Assembly: GCA_950295325.1 (NCBI GenBank)
Contig: OX485805.1
Location: forward strand, 36,195,501-36,259,500
Length of the DNA stretch: 64,000 nt
Direction of reading: 5' to 3'
Source of the DNA: Polytrichum commune
Taxonomy: Eukaryota > Streptophyta > Polytrichopsida > Polytrichales > Polytrichaceae
Shown: one piece after another, positions 10,566 through 21,603 of the stretch
Position numbering within the stretch: the stretch's first letter is position 1
Layout: every line of letters begins with the position of its first letter
Made by a program: the position numbers and the translations under genes
The notes under the pieces: model-generated
What the model was told of the DNA's origin: nothing
Seen by the model: the letters and a program-made list of their open reading frames with translations, nothing else
Database searches by the model: none

Positions 10566-13500
10566 ATGATGGCAGTGTGTGCTTGCGGGACGGGACTTTT
10601 CCAGCTCCTGCCCAAGGCCACGGCCTTGTCCACCTCGCTTGCCTCGCAGGTAACAACTTATGGTGACAAGTACCAAACCCCTGCCATAACCCCTCCCAGC
10701 CATTGCAATTCCGGGAATTGATTAGTGGCGAATAGGTTTTAGTGGTTGGGGTTTCTGCATTACCCCCATTTTCTTTCTACAAGTTGTATGAGTTTCTGGT
10801 AGAGACTGTATATATGGGCAATGGGTGAAGAACGGGAGCTGAGTTTTGCAGATTTGGGGTTTCTGTGCCTCGTACTCTGGACTGAGCATTCACATCTTTT
10901 GGAATTACATATATGTGAGGTTTTTTGAAAAAATACAGAGTTGCGTTTGCTTATGTTTAGTCCCTGAATTGGGATCGAGAAGTTGAATTTGTATGGAAAA
11001 ATGGTTGTGATTTGCAAATTGGTGAAAATTTGTTTGTGAAAATTTGGAGTTTGTGATGGAGAGTGAATGTATGGGCAGGGGTGAAGAACCGGGAAGTGAG
11101 TCGCAGAGTTTGAGTTTCTGTGCCTCGTACTGGAGTTTGAGCATTCACATTTCTGTAGCTACATGTATGCGAGGTGTTTCGAAGAAAGAGGTTATGTGTG
11201 ATGACGTTCAAACCCTGGATTGGGTTCTAGAAGTTGAATTTTCATGGCAGAATTGTGGTGGTTGGGAAATTTGCGAAGCTGAGGGGGTCTGCTTGTGCTG
11301 AGAATGTTTGGAAGTTTGATTTCGTTTATTTACCTTTTGTGATATTGCAGTTGAGACCAGAGAGGGCATCGCAGTGTACAGTCAGCTTGCCACCTTTTAA
11401 ATGTGATTGCAACTCAGGCCATGGCGGGAGCAAGGGGGTGTTGGTGCGGTCCTCATCATTAGAGAAGTTTGGAAAGAGGAGTAGTTGTAGACGTGGGAGA
11501 GACAGATTAGACAAGAATTTTGGCAGCTTAGACAGGAAGCCGATTGTTGAAGTGCAGGCGCGGGTGCAAGACACTGTAGAGCATGAGACGTATGATAGGG
11601 AAAGTGGGTTCGAACATAAGTTTCATAGGAAGGATCCAACTCGACGACAAAAAAATAGTGGAGGAAAGTGCGAGCGGCGGAGGCGAGTGCAAGTGGTAAC
11701 CAACAATGGGTTTGTGGATCTAGAAGAGCAGTTAGGCATTGCCAAAAAGGATACCAAGGAGGGGAGTCTGCGGTTGAAGCTCAGCAGTCGCAGGAACGGA
11801 AACAAAGTGCAGAAAGATGAAGAAGGAAGGCTGTATTTTGAGTACGAGTTCAATGGAGCAGATGTTGATGATGCTCCCAATCTTGACAGCAGCTCTTTCT
11901 ACTCTGCCGAGGAATTGCAAAGCCGACAAGAAGGCGATGCTGTTGCGCAAGCCGCCTCCCTTTTGGACATTGGAGGCCTTCTGGCTTCAGATAGAGGTGC
12001 GTGTATGATTTTGATGAAGGTAAAACAGGATGGGAATCTCCAAGTTCATATATCATCAACACTGATTTGCACATTGATACAATCACATCAACCTGCAACA
12101 TTGAATCAATGCTACCAAAAAAACATACATAGAGTTGCGATTCTAATCTTTGATTTCCATATTTTAGAGTTGCAAGACTTAAAAAGGGGTTGAATTACAA
12201 GTCGAAGTGATGTTGATTGAATCATTAGGTTAGTGTTGATGGGTTTGCACTGAAAAATAATAAACCCTGAAGGTTATGTATGCATCCTAAACCAATATTA
12301 AACACCGGTCACTTAACTTTAGAGATGCTGCAGGCATGCATGTTTGCACCATGTAATTACTGAGGGGATTGATTACGTTGAGGAACACTTGTGTCATGCA
12401 GATGGACTATCTTTGTTTTTCACTAAAAGTAGATGATCCTGGTAGCATGAAATTATCACTTGTTGGCAACCCTATTGCGAGTGGGGTGTGTCTGAACTGG
12501 ATATGTCAATACCACTGGGTCTTATTCAAGCAATGGCATATAAGTAGGCTTGCAGGGCACAGTGGTTCCATTTTTATTTTGTACATCAAAATTTTAACTC
12601 GAATATTTTCACTTGGTTATAACCTAGATTTATTGGTACCAAGTTTATCCAAATTGACAAGGTTAGAAAGTGTCGGTCTTTGATCTAGGTGGCTCGTGGT
12701 CACAAAAGGAGGTTCTGCCCTCATGTGTCAACGTGCTTAATGACCAATATTTAGAAACCATTGCCATTCATTTTTGTGTTGGCTTATAAGGTTGAGGACT
12801 CTGTGCGTGTGTATAGCGTCTTGCAGTTATTATAAATTTTTAGTCTTGTAATAAGTCCTCATACAGTAGCTGAGTGACTCTTCAGGATGATTTGCCTCAA
12901 GACCAATAGGTTTTGCAGAACATTTTAGGGAGATGTTTTATTCAACTAAGGTACTGTACCTATTGTAGACAATATGGCGAGTTTGGGTACTTAAGAGTGA
13001 TTTAATTTCTATGCTGATTATCTTGTTGGATTAGCAATTCAAAGTGGATTTTCAAAGCCATGCAACTAAATTTTTCTAATCATGACCCATTGTGGTCACA
13101 AACGGGCATCCATTTGTGCCACCCATCTTGGTCATGCCCCACCTTTTGCATGGCATAAAGTGCTTCTTGAATAATCTATCATGATCTTGTGTAACACCTC
13201 ATGATTGTGAGAATGTGGGGCCATAAGTTACATGCCACACATTCTTCCAATGCCTTGTACATAGTTCATTGAAGTGTAAAATTGGCAAACTCATGGCCTT
13301 ACCTATGTTGGAGCCTCCACTCACTTATTTATGTCACGGTGTGCCACACAGTGGGCTTGCCATGTGTGCACATAGGTCATGGTATACCTCCACTTGGTTT
13401 ATATTATTTTAACACATGCTTTGTGTTCTACTATACCCTTGAATTCAGGTGTATACAATAGGTCATCAACTGAGATAGGTGCATTGACCCTTTCCAACTT

Positions 13501-16500
13501 ACTTACAAAGAAATGTGGTTTATCACTGAGATGTTGTTATTGTTGGCGACAGAGATTGGAGAGAGCCCAAGGGAAGTACTATCTCATCCGGTGGAATATG
13601 AATCGGAAGAAGGATTGGGTGATGAGGAGGGTTTGAGTGATGAAGAAGCAGATACTTGGATTGACGTGGGATTGCAGCCAACGAAAGGTCTCTTAGACTC
13701 TCCAGGGGGTCAAAGGGTTGCTGAGCTAGTGGGTGCATGGGATGGATTAGCAGGAAGACTCCCACCCGATTTTGGGTCCAGTGGCAGCTCCTCTCTCTTG
13801 TTAGCTGCTTTGAAGCTTACTGTCAGTACACTCCAGCATGCCCCCCCTGTTGAAGATGGGCGCAACCCCCTGTCTCTCGCACTCTCTGTTGCATATATTC
13901 TTGCTGATCTTCGGGTGAGATATTCTTTGTATGTTGAAATTCAACTGTATAATGTCTAGACCTTCAAAGGTTTGTAGTTGGCACGTTTCAGTTTCTAGGA
14001 TCTTCTTTATGCATCAGAGGGATCTTTCTGAGGAGATTTATGAGAGATGCTCAACTACAAGTACCTGACTAAGGTGAGCAGGCCTAATTTTGTTACTTAT
14101 CTTAATCGGACACCCATATCTAAGTGATGGGTGGTTGGGGGCAGAGCTAAGAACAAACACCAGAAAGACATGTGTTCAAAAGAAATTGGACTATGTGCTA
14201 AAAATATGTTAATCATTCTAGGCTCAATAGCCAAACATAATTGGGGGGACCTATACATGGCCTTCTTATGATTCACTGTCAATGGACTTTGATAATGCCT
14301 AACAACTTGTGCATACAAAAATCTCAACTTGCGCATCTGAGCAGTATAACGTAGCAAACAGCAAAAAGTAACCAAATAAGGCCCATCTACATTATAGTTA
14401 CTATTTGAAAATTTGTTCCAAAGATATGCATGCATATATATATATATCCAGTTTGCATGTACATGGTGGGTCCTTTTGAACATTGGCTGGGGGGTTCTTA
14501 ATTTGGACAGAACCTGTCAGGAGGGTGAGATAGCAGAGAAGTTGTAAGACAAGAAATGTAGGACTTGTGCCAAGTGGCAGCTGGCCTCTTTGTGTTACTC
14601 ATTGTTGTAGTAGCTGTGCTTGGCATAAATCCTTAACAGATGGATGGGGAGGTTATTGCTACCGGTCTCCTTCGCGAGGTTGTTGAACATGGCAACCTGA
14701 AAATTGGTGCAGTGGAAGATGTTATGGGAAAGGGAGTGGGGCGTCTTTTGCACGACTGTTCTCGTGTCAAACACTTGCCGTCTCACTTAGACACTCTCGA
14801 TGATGCATCTGCAAAGGCTGTTCGACAATTTTGTCTTGCATTTCATGATGTACGGGCGGTTGTGGTGGAGGTGGCTGCTCGGTTAGATATAATGCGCCAC
14901 ATTCAAATGCTTCCACGCTACAGGCAACAGATACTGGCACTAGAAACTATGCAAATTTATGCACCCCTTGCTCACGCGATGGGAACTGGCACCATGAGTC
15001 TGGAACTGGAAGACCTTGCATTCTGGGTACTTTTCCCTGACTCGTATGCGTATATTGGAAGCTGGCTAAAACGACATTGGTCTGATGGCGATAATGTCGT
15101 GACAGAGTGTCGAGATCGCCTTCAGGTTATCTTAGAAGATGATTTAGAGCTCCAATCACTGGTTGAAGCAGTGAAGATCACTGGGAGGTGTAAGAGCCGG
15201 TATAGCACAATGAAGAAATTGCTCAGGGATGGAAGACAACCAGAAGAGGTTTTTGATGTCCTGGGACTTCGGGTGGTTCTGACCCCTATAAAAGGGGTTG
15301 ACAATTTAGAAAAGGAAAGAGGTGCAGAGGCATGTTACAGGGCTATGCATCTAGCAACCAGTTTGTGGAAAGAGGTTCCAGGTAGGCTCAAGGATTATAT
15401 TGCAAGGCCCAAGAAGAATGGATATGAAAGTCTGCATTTAGCAGTGAACCTGGGAAATCGTGGAAATTGGTCACCTCCTATGGAGCTTCAGATTCGCACT
15501 GCGGCTATGGATGCGATGGCAGAGGGTGGTCTTGCTTCACATTCTTTGTATAAAGGCGGACTTACTGATCCTGAACAGGTAGACCTTCCCTTGGTGTTTA
15601 AGTTTCTTGGGTGGATCAACATGAACTCCCAAGAAACTTAAACACCAAGTTTAAATTAGAACACTTTAATGTACTACATGAAGTTTCAAACCCCGGAAAA
15701 AACTTGGAATGATTTGAACACTTGTGTGTTAAGTGTGTTGCTGGCTGATTTTGCCAGCTCTCTGTTTGCTTATCTTGTAGTTAAAACCCCTCACTTGTAC
15801 TGTTTTTAAAATGTCAGGCTGGATATCTTAAAGCAATAATGCAAGCAGCAGCGGATGTGGCAACAACACGGTATTCCGACTTGTCTAGCAGTACAGTGGA
15901 GGTCATTGAAGAGAGCGAAAGGAAGATCAATAATGATTATATGTTTACTTTATTTGATAAAAATCAGGATGGTGTGATAAGTGTGGATGAATTCAAGGAA
16001 GTTATAGGGGAGCTTGGGGCTGATGGTGAAGATGCTCATGAGCTGATGAAGCTTGTAGACTCCAACTTTGATGGGTCTGTTAGTGTGGAGGAGTTCCAAG
16101 ATTTCCGTCGACAGGTTTGTCACCTCTTTGTTTGTTGCATCACTCTTGTGAACTGCATGCATCTGTGCTATTTTGGTCATTTTTTAATCTTTTCGAAATT
16201 ATTAAGGGATTAGTACACATAAAGTAGGTCAATACATTAGAGTTAAATGTAAAGTAAAGGGGTAAATCAAGGAGGATTTGGGGAGCATATAGGTAGATTC
16301 CCCCATTTTGAGTATAACTGGAAAGTCTTTGAGGGCTTCTTTTAGTTTTAGGTGCCGTCATGTTGCATCTTTATATAACTAAGAATCTTCTCATTTTCTT
16401 TGCCACCTATATGCACATGCCTTATCTAGGCACTCTTTGCTCCTCTCACCACTTGTGTACTCCCCAAATAACATGAAACCCAAAAAAGGATTTCTAAAAG

Positions 16501-19500
16501 TTCTCTAAAAATTTGTAACCCTTGGATTAGAGCAAAAGGAATTCACATCCCTAATTTTTTTTCCAGGTCACTGACACGACTGTTGGAAGTGGCAAATATG
16601 GGAGATTCCTTCAATATTGTGGTTTTGATCCCCACTTTTGTTGACTTCACAGTTAACTCTACTGAGTTGAATCTGAGCAACAAAGTTTGTCTGCAGGTTA
16701 AAATTTTTGAGAACCTCGCTGGGGTGGATAGGCAGTTCACTACCCAACTTGATCAAAAGCTCCTATCAGCAGCAACGGATAATGATGTAGGGGTTAGTAC
16801 AAATACACTGGAAGATGCTAGCACAACTGCTCTGGATAGTCCAAATTTGCCAACAAATGACCAAAATCCAACATTGAAAAGGAACACGTTAGAAAAACTT
16901 GTGGGGGCAAGTCTCCTTGGAGAGTCTAAGGATCAAAATGCGATGACTGTCGAAGAGGTTGAATATCCTTCTGAAAACTTTGAGGAACAGATGTTGATTG
17001 AAAGGGTTAGAAATTCAGAGAGGGGCTTAACAAGTAGTAGCCGTAGTGTTCAAAGTGTGGCTAAGTTAGCAAAGCCATCAAAACCTACGCATGCATCTGC
17101 AGATAGAAGTAGAGTGTTAGATCTAGTGGACAAAGTTGATACACTAGATCTACAAAGAGATGCCTTGCAATCTTCTTCAGCTCTTAAGGAGGTTGAGGAG
17201 AAAAAGGATACTCAGCAGTTAATTTATGAAGAGAAAGACAGTATTGATTTGGTTGTACACGAAGAGCTAGTTAATGTCAGGAGGCAGATTGCTGTGGGTG
17301 ATTTAGCAACTGCACGAAGAAGCTTGAGAAAGGTAAAGCTCACAGCCACTTTTCGCTTTCCCTTCAATTGCTTCTGTTGCTTTCATCCTGTCTTGAGCGG
17401 TTGAGAGGTTGTGAATTTTAGTTCCTGTTGAAGCTGTTGAAGCTGGTATATCCAAGATGATCAATTATATGGCATGGAATCTCCCACTTTGGAAATCAAT
17501 TATATGAACTAGTGGCCAATTTCTGGTGTGACAGCTTACGAAGATACATCCAAACAGCCCCAAGGTTATGATTCACTTCGCACAATTAGAAAGAAAAGAA
17601 GGTACTTTATTTGGAATCTTGAGGCGAGTTTTGTTCTATGCTTTATCCAAGTGGTCAACATGTATTGCTCAATGCATAGCGTTTTAAATAGTTGGTACCA
17701 TTTCTTGTACATAGTTCCAATGCTGCCCATGAGGTTCAACAAGTTTGGGCTAAAACAAATAAGGGTTTAATGTGTTTAGTAATTACAGTCTTGAAGTGAT
17801 AAAATATCTTGAAATTAATTCTTTTTATCATGCATAAGTTATAAGTTACTAAGTTGCTACTGAGAAGTAAGTTGCAACTACATCAATACACTTCATTGTT
17901 TTCACTGTCAACATCTGTCAAAACTTGAACCTGTTTGCACCAAAACATAATTTACCTGGTAAATCTAGCAATTTTGTAGGCACCTATTGTTTGTGGTTTG
18001 AGGATTGAGGTACCAATGTCCCAATCTTCATGTTCCTTAATAATCCATAGTTACACTCTAGTTTGGTTTGTCAAAGACTGATATGAAGTTCCGGTTGTGA
18101 TGGCTTGCAGGTGATGCAGTTGCTGCTGGAGCACTTTATGAAAGAGCAATTAAAGCTTTCAAAGATGATGGGGATTATGGGTTAGATTATGTGAGAGCAT
18201 TGCAAGGGTGGGGCTCTTTAGAAGCTCAAACCCGCAATTCCACCAAAGCACGCTATCTTTATGTGGAGTCTGTGCGAACTGCACAAATGGTAATAGTTTT
18301 GGTATTTACTTTTTTATGAGAAATTAAGGATTTGTTTAGTGTAAGATGTGCGTTTTTAAGTGTGTTTCATTGTCAAAATCATTATGTTCACTTGAGATTC
18401 TCAGCTAATCTGAAACTCTTAGATCTCACTTATGGATCATGCACTCTACACCTTTTATATCAAGTAGTGGACCCAAAATTTGTACTAATCTCTACTCCAT
18501 GGTATCTTTTACTCCTAGAAATATTATGCCATTTGGGAGTTAATGTGGACCTCACTATCTTATGTACTTGGTGTAGTAAGGGAAAATATCTCAAATAATA
18601 ATAATTTTTTCTTACCACAACTTTGCAGGGAGAGAAGAATGGAGTGAAAGAGCTTATAGGAGCAGGTGTTTATGGACTCCATGGGTGGGCTTTGCTTGAA
18701 CAAAAATTAGGAAACTGGAGCAAAGCTAGGGATCTCTTAGAAAGAGCTGCAAATATTCAACCTGGAAATGCAGTTATCCACCAGACTCGAGCTCTTCTTG
18801 AATCACGTGCACACAATTATGCAGCTGCTCGGTATCACTTCAAACTAGCTGTGGATTTCGCACCGAAAGATGTCAAGTGCTGGCAGGTGAGCATAGCACA
18901 CATTGTTCTTGTTGTTGGGGCCTTGTTTACTGGCCATAGCATTCTTATGTGGTGTAGTGGGTGGTCACCCTAACTAAGCATCTTTGAGAGTATACACTTG
19001 ATGAGATTCTTTTTGGCAAGGGCTTTAAGTTGAATCTTGGTAGATGGAAGAAGGTTTTGTCTGAAGATAAGTAACAATGAGGTGTCAATTAGTGAGAGCT
19101 TGTCACTTGACTATGCTTAACATTCATGCATGTAACCAAGGACCTTGATCCTCTTGAAGATATAATTGAAAGAGGTCGTCCTTACACATGCTTAACCCCC
19201 AAGCATACAAGAGGCTCGATCCAGGCCTCTCCTTGCACAAGACCAAACATGTATTTGAGCTACATACTTTCACTATTGGCTATTTGTTGTTGAAAGTGGC
19301 CCTATCTAAAATTAAGTCATTCTTCAAGTGCATTATTCAAATCGGTTGAATAGCTTAATGTTGTTGAATATTTGGTTTTAAATACACAACTTGGTTGCCC
19401 CTTGGATTCAAATTGATCATCAGTGTCACATATATAGAAAATAGATAAATTCTAGACTTGGTGAGTCTCTTAGAAATTGTGTATATAGGTCGTACATTGA

Positions 19501-21603
19501 GCCCCCGGGTCCTTTAAGGGTAAGAATGCTATGGCAGTTGCAATATTAACCAGAACAGTCAGGTGATAAACCAGCATAAGTGGCATGCTTTCTGGTGACT
19601 TCACTCTAATGCTGATTTTTTTTCTGGACTCCTGAAGATAAGAGTCAAGGATGTGAATATTTTGGGTTCGCTTAGATTACGCACTTGCATAACCCCTTTT
19701 TTGCTTCATGACCTCCATCTTGAACGCCACTGGTGATGTAGTGTCCTACTGACGAGATGTGTTTGGACACCCAGGCATGGGCTTTGTTTGAGGCCAGTCA
19801 GGGCAAGCCAGTGAAAATGAGGCAGCTTTTTGGGAAAGCACTTGAAGTTGAGCCAAACAACATACACTCCTTGCAGGTACACCTCATACCACTTTTGGGG
19901 ATTCTGAAAAAAATAGGATGTACTTCATATTAAATTTCTGGCAATGGTCAATTATAAAATTGTATTTTTTTGGCTGTGTTGTTGATCAAGTTATACTGTA
20001 TTGTGCCAGGCTTGGGCACATCAAGAGTCCTTGTTAGCATCAAAGTCATCCATAGATCGAGCTCGCAAGCTATATCAGCTATGTGTAGAAGTTAATCCTG
20101 AAAGTGTGCATTCTTGGCAGGTATTTGTCTTCACACCTCATATCTGTAAATTTTTCAAGTGTTAATTCCAGTATCACAAGATGTGAGACTTTCGAATGTA
20201 CACAGAAAGAAACACTTGAGTTTGTGCATTAAGAATGTTACTATAGTAGCCTGTGGACTGCTGTTATTGAGGTATTTGGACTAATTTATTATACTAATTA
20301 GATACGTGGCACCAACTCATTTGCAGGCCTGGGCCATAATGGAACAAGATGCCGGAAATCTGCCAGGTGCACGTGTGCTTTTCGAAAGAGGTCTTGGCAC
20401 AAATCCAAGAAATGTACCATGCCTTCAGGTGGTTATTCTTCTTTTCACATGGATTTTTTTGTATTCTTTATGTGTCTTTCAACTTGGTTTGCTACTAGGT
20501 TGCTTAATAGGGAGGCTAGTATTTCCCAACACACTTGCACATGTAGCTTACATATTAAGAATCTCAATAGCAAGTCTGATATTTTAGATGTGTTGGTCGT
20601 CTTGTTTACAGGCTTATGCACATATGGAACGGCTTGATGGTAATTTGGAAGTTGCAAAAAAGTTGTTGGTCATTGGACTTTCCTATGAAGCAGAGAATCC
20701 TGCAATTCTGATGGTTAGGCTCATACTCCATTTATACTTGTTATGTTATCATGAATAGAGTTTGCAAATTCAGTTCTCGAGTAATAATGCTTGTGACTTA
20801 TTCCAGGATCCAAAATTTGTCAGTTTCTACTGGTCAGGGTTTTATGCTGAGAATGGAGTAATCCTCTAATTCAACAAGACTTTTGGTCGGGAGTTGGTTG
20901 TTATGCATACAACACCTTGCATGTTGGGTAAGTATTTGGTGCATGTTCGAGTGTAGTGTGTAGGTTGGAATGGAGAACATTCTATATTGTTTCAATGAGG
21001 CTCAAAATCCTCTTGGCATGCCAAGCAGTGCTAAAATGAGTTTGGCCCTCAATGAATCAGAATAGGTTGCTCTTCATTTAAATTCAAACACTGCCTCCGA
21101 GCATGCACAACAAGTGGAAGAAATTATTGATATTGTATGCAAAACAACCATTAGAAAATCTAGGGAATCTACTCCCGACCAAAAGTCCTGTTGGGTTAAA
21201 GGATAAGTTTAATACCTTATGTAGATCAAGCAGTACTGATTAAAGGCATTCTTCTTGTTGGTTGTTACTATCATTATCATTATTACAGTTACTACTATTC
21301 TTTTCTTTTCATTGTTGCATCTGAAAGTAGTAACGGTGTTTTGTGCAGGAAATGGGGCTTGTGGAAGAGATGCTGGGTAACAAGGAAGTAGCTGGAGAGT
21401 TTTTTAAAATGGCTGGCATTGCAGACAAACAAAAAAGCCGTGTAAAGCGAAAGATATTTGAGTCTCGCAAAGCTGCTCCAAAATTCAGGCTTCCAAAGTC
21501 TGCGGATGGTAATGGAACTAAATCTTTTGTAAAAGCTGAGAACACAAAAAGGTGTGCAGCTCATAAACCTAATGATATCTGGAGCTCGAAGGAGGCATCT
21601 TAG
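10566..21603 (+). CDS. CRSH: CRSH-type (p)ppGpp synthetase with EF-hands fused to a TPR/HAT repeat domain
   Basis: Proposed exons: 10566-10649, 11351-11996, 13553-13914, 14640-15578, 15818-16114, 16697-17332, 17535-17601, 18111-18289, 18629-18886, 19775-19876, 20010-20120, 20327-20428, 20612-20713, 21349-21603. All have GT-AG ends and compatible phases, giving about 1379 aa. Residues 1-75 are basic and Ser/Ala-rich like a plastid transit peptide. Residues about 320-677 match plant CRSH. The hydrolase His-Asp is replaced (LLREVVE, 374-380), while synthetase motifs are intact (KSRYSTMKK about 549, NGYESLH about 624, ELQIRT about 646). Two EF-hand loops start at 724 and 758. A linker and 8-9 TPR/HAT repeats (about 970-1320) follow with a basic tail. 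Plant CRSH makes (p)ppGpp in chloroplasts when Ca2+ binds; the repeat part resembles HCF107/Mbb1 RNA-binding solenoids. The alternative is two genes, but no stop, promoter or start separates them. Confidence 0.85.
10792..11290 (+). repeat. 255-bp tandem duplication inside intron 1 of CRSH-TPR
   Basis: The block containing tgggcaatgggtgaagaac, tttctgtgcctcgtactc and gagcattcacat recurs 255 bp downstream (tgtgcctcgtac at 10864 and 11119). Both copies then share agaagttgaattt. The second copy contains an ATG at 11234 that is in frame with exon 2, so an alternative N-terminus is possible if intron 1 is retained. Confidence 0.65.
13553..15578 (+). other. RSH catalytic module (exons 3-4) of CRSH-TPR
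   Basis: Exon 3 opens with an acidic stretch (EYESEEGLGDEEGLSDEE) and then the start of the pseudo-hydrolase domain (ALSVAYILADLR). Exon 4 is a single 939-bp exon that holds the rest of the HD-like domain and the whole nucleotidyltransferase domain, ending SHSLYKGGLTDPEQ. The canonical HD pair is LLRE here, as expected for CRSH, which is a synthetase only. The ATP-site Lys/Arg/Ser cluster, the DVLGLRVVL strand and the catalytic Glu in ELQIRT are present. Confidence 0.9.
14088..14430 (+). repeat. Repeat D-related copy in intron 3 of CRSH-TPR
   Basis: Matches 45596-45740 from ttgttacttatcttaat through gacacccat, ccagaaagacatgtg and aaaagaaattggactatg to the ctcaat block, then diverges. It contains a short TA repeat at 14433-14447. 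Spliced out of the mature message. Confidence 0.55.
15818..16114 (+). other. EF-hand pair (exon 5) of CRSH-TPR
   Basis: One 99-codon exon encodes two canonical 12-residue Ca2+ loops, DKNQDGVISVDE and DSNFDGSVSVEE. Each has Asp at positions 1, 5 (Asp) and 12 (Glu) as usual. In plant CRSH these loops confer Ca2+ activation on the synthetase. The exon ends DFRRQ and continues in phase 0. Confidence 0.93.
16697..17332 (+). other. Linker exon joining CRSH to the TPR part
   Basis: Exon 6 starts at the acceptor ctgcag before 16697 and reads on in phase. The first 25 or so residues (VKIFENLAGVDRQF...LDQKLLSAA) correspond to the helical tail where other plant CRSH proteins end. Instead of a stop there are about 150 hydrophilic, Ser/Glu/Asp-rich residues. 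It closes with HEELVNVRRQIAVGDLATAR, the first TPR-like helix pair. A weaker acceptor at 16566 leads into stop codons, so it was not used. Confidence 0.75.
17535..21603 (+). other. TPR/HAT solenoid (exons 7-14) of CRSH-TPR
   Basis: Repeats follow the pattern W-x-x-(W/Y)A-x-x-E-x-x-x-G-(N)-x-x-x-A-R-x-L-(F/Y)-x-x-(A/G)-L-x-x-x-P-x-(N/S). Examples are AWALFEASQGKPVKMRQLF, AWAIMEQDAGNLPGARVLF and AYAHMERLDGNLEVAKKLL. Exons 10, 12 and 13 are each exactly 102 bp, i.e. one 34-residue repeat, and exon 11 is 111 bp. The last exon adds a basic Lys/Arg/Ser tail ending WSSKEAS. Nearest known relatives are HCF107 and Mbb1, which bind plastid psbH/psbB leaders. Confidence 0.88.
20859..21207 (+). mobile_element. 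Repeat family F in intron 13 of CRSH-TPR
   Basis: The left end (caacaagacttttggtcggga) and right end (tcccgaccaaaagtcctgttg) form a terminal inverted repeat of about 35 bp starting near atcctctaa. The internal blocks ttggcatgcca, actgcctccgagcatgca and ttgtatgcaaaacaac are shared with the copy at 39317-39669. Non-autonomous DNA transposon (MITE) of about 350 bp. Confidence 0.8.

Noticed and set aside
10003-10656. 217-codon minus-strand ORF and several overlapping ORFs
   Set aside because: They overlap the GC-rich promoter and exon 1 of CRSH-TPR. GC-rich DNA lacks stops by chance and no domain is visible.
16566-16696. Exon 6 starting at the ccag acceptor at 16566
   Set aside because: Reading from there in phase gives stop codons within about 30 residues, while the acceptor at 16697 restores the expected CRSH helix.
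17535-21603. A separate HCF107-like gene starting after CRSH
   Set aside because: No ATG, promoter or CRSH stop is found at the boundary, and splice phases run through. It remains the main alternative to the fusion.
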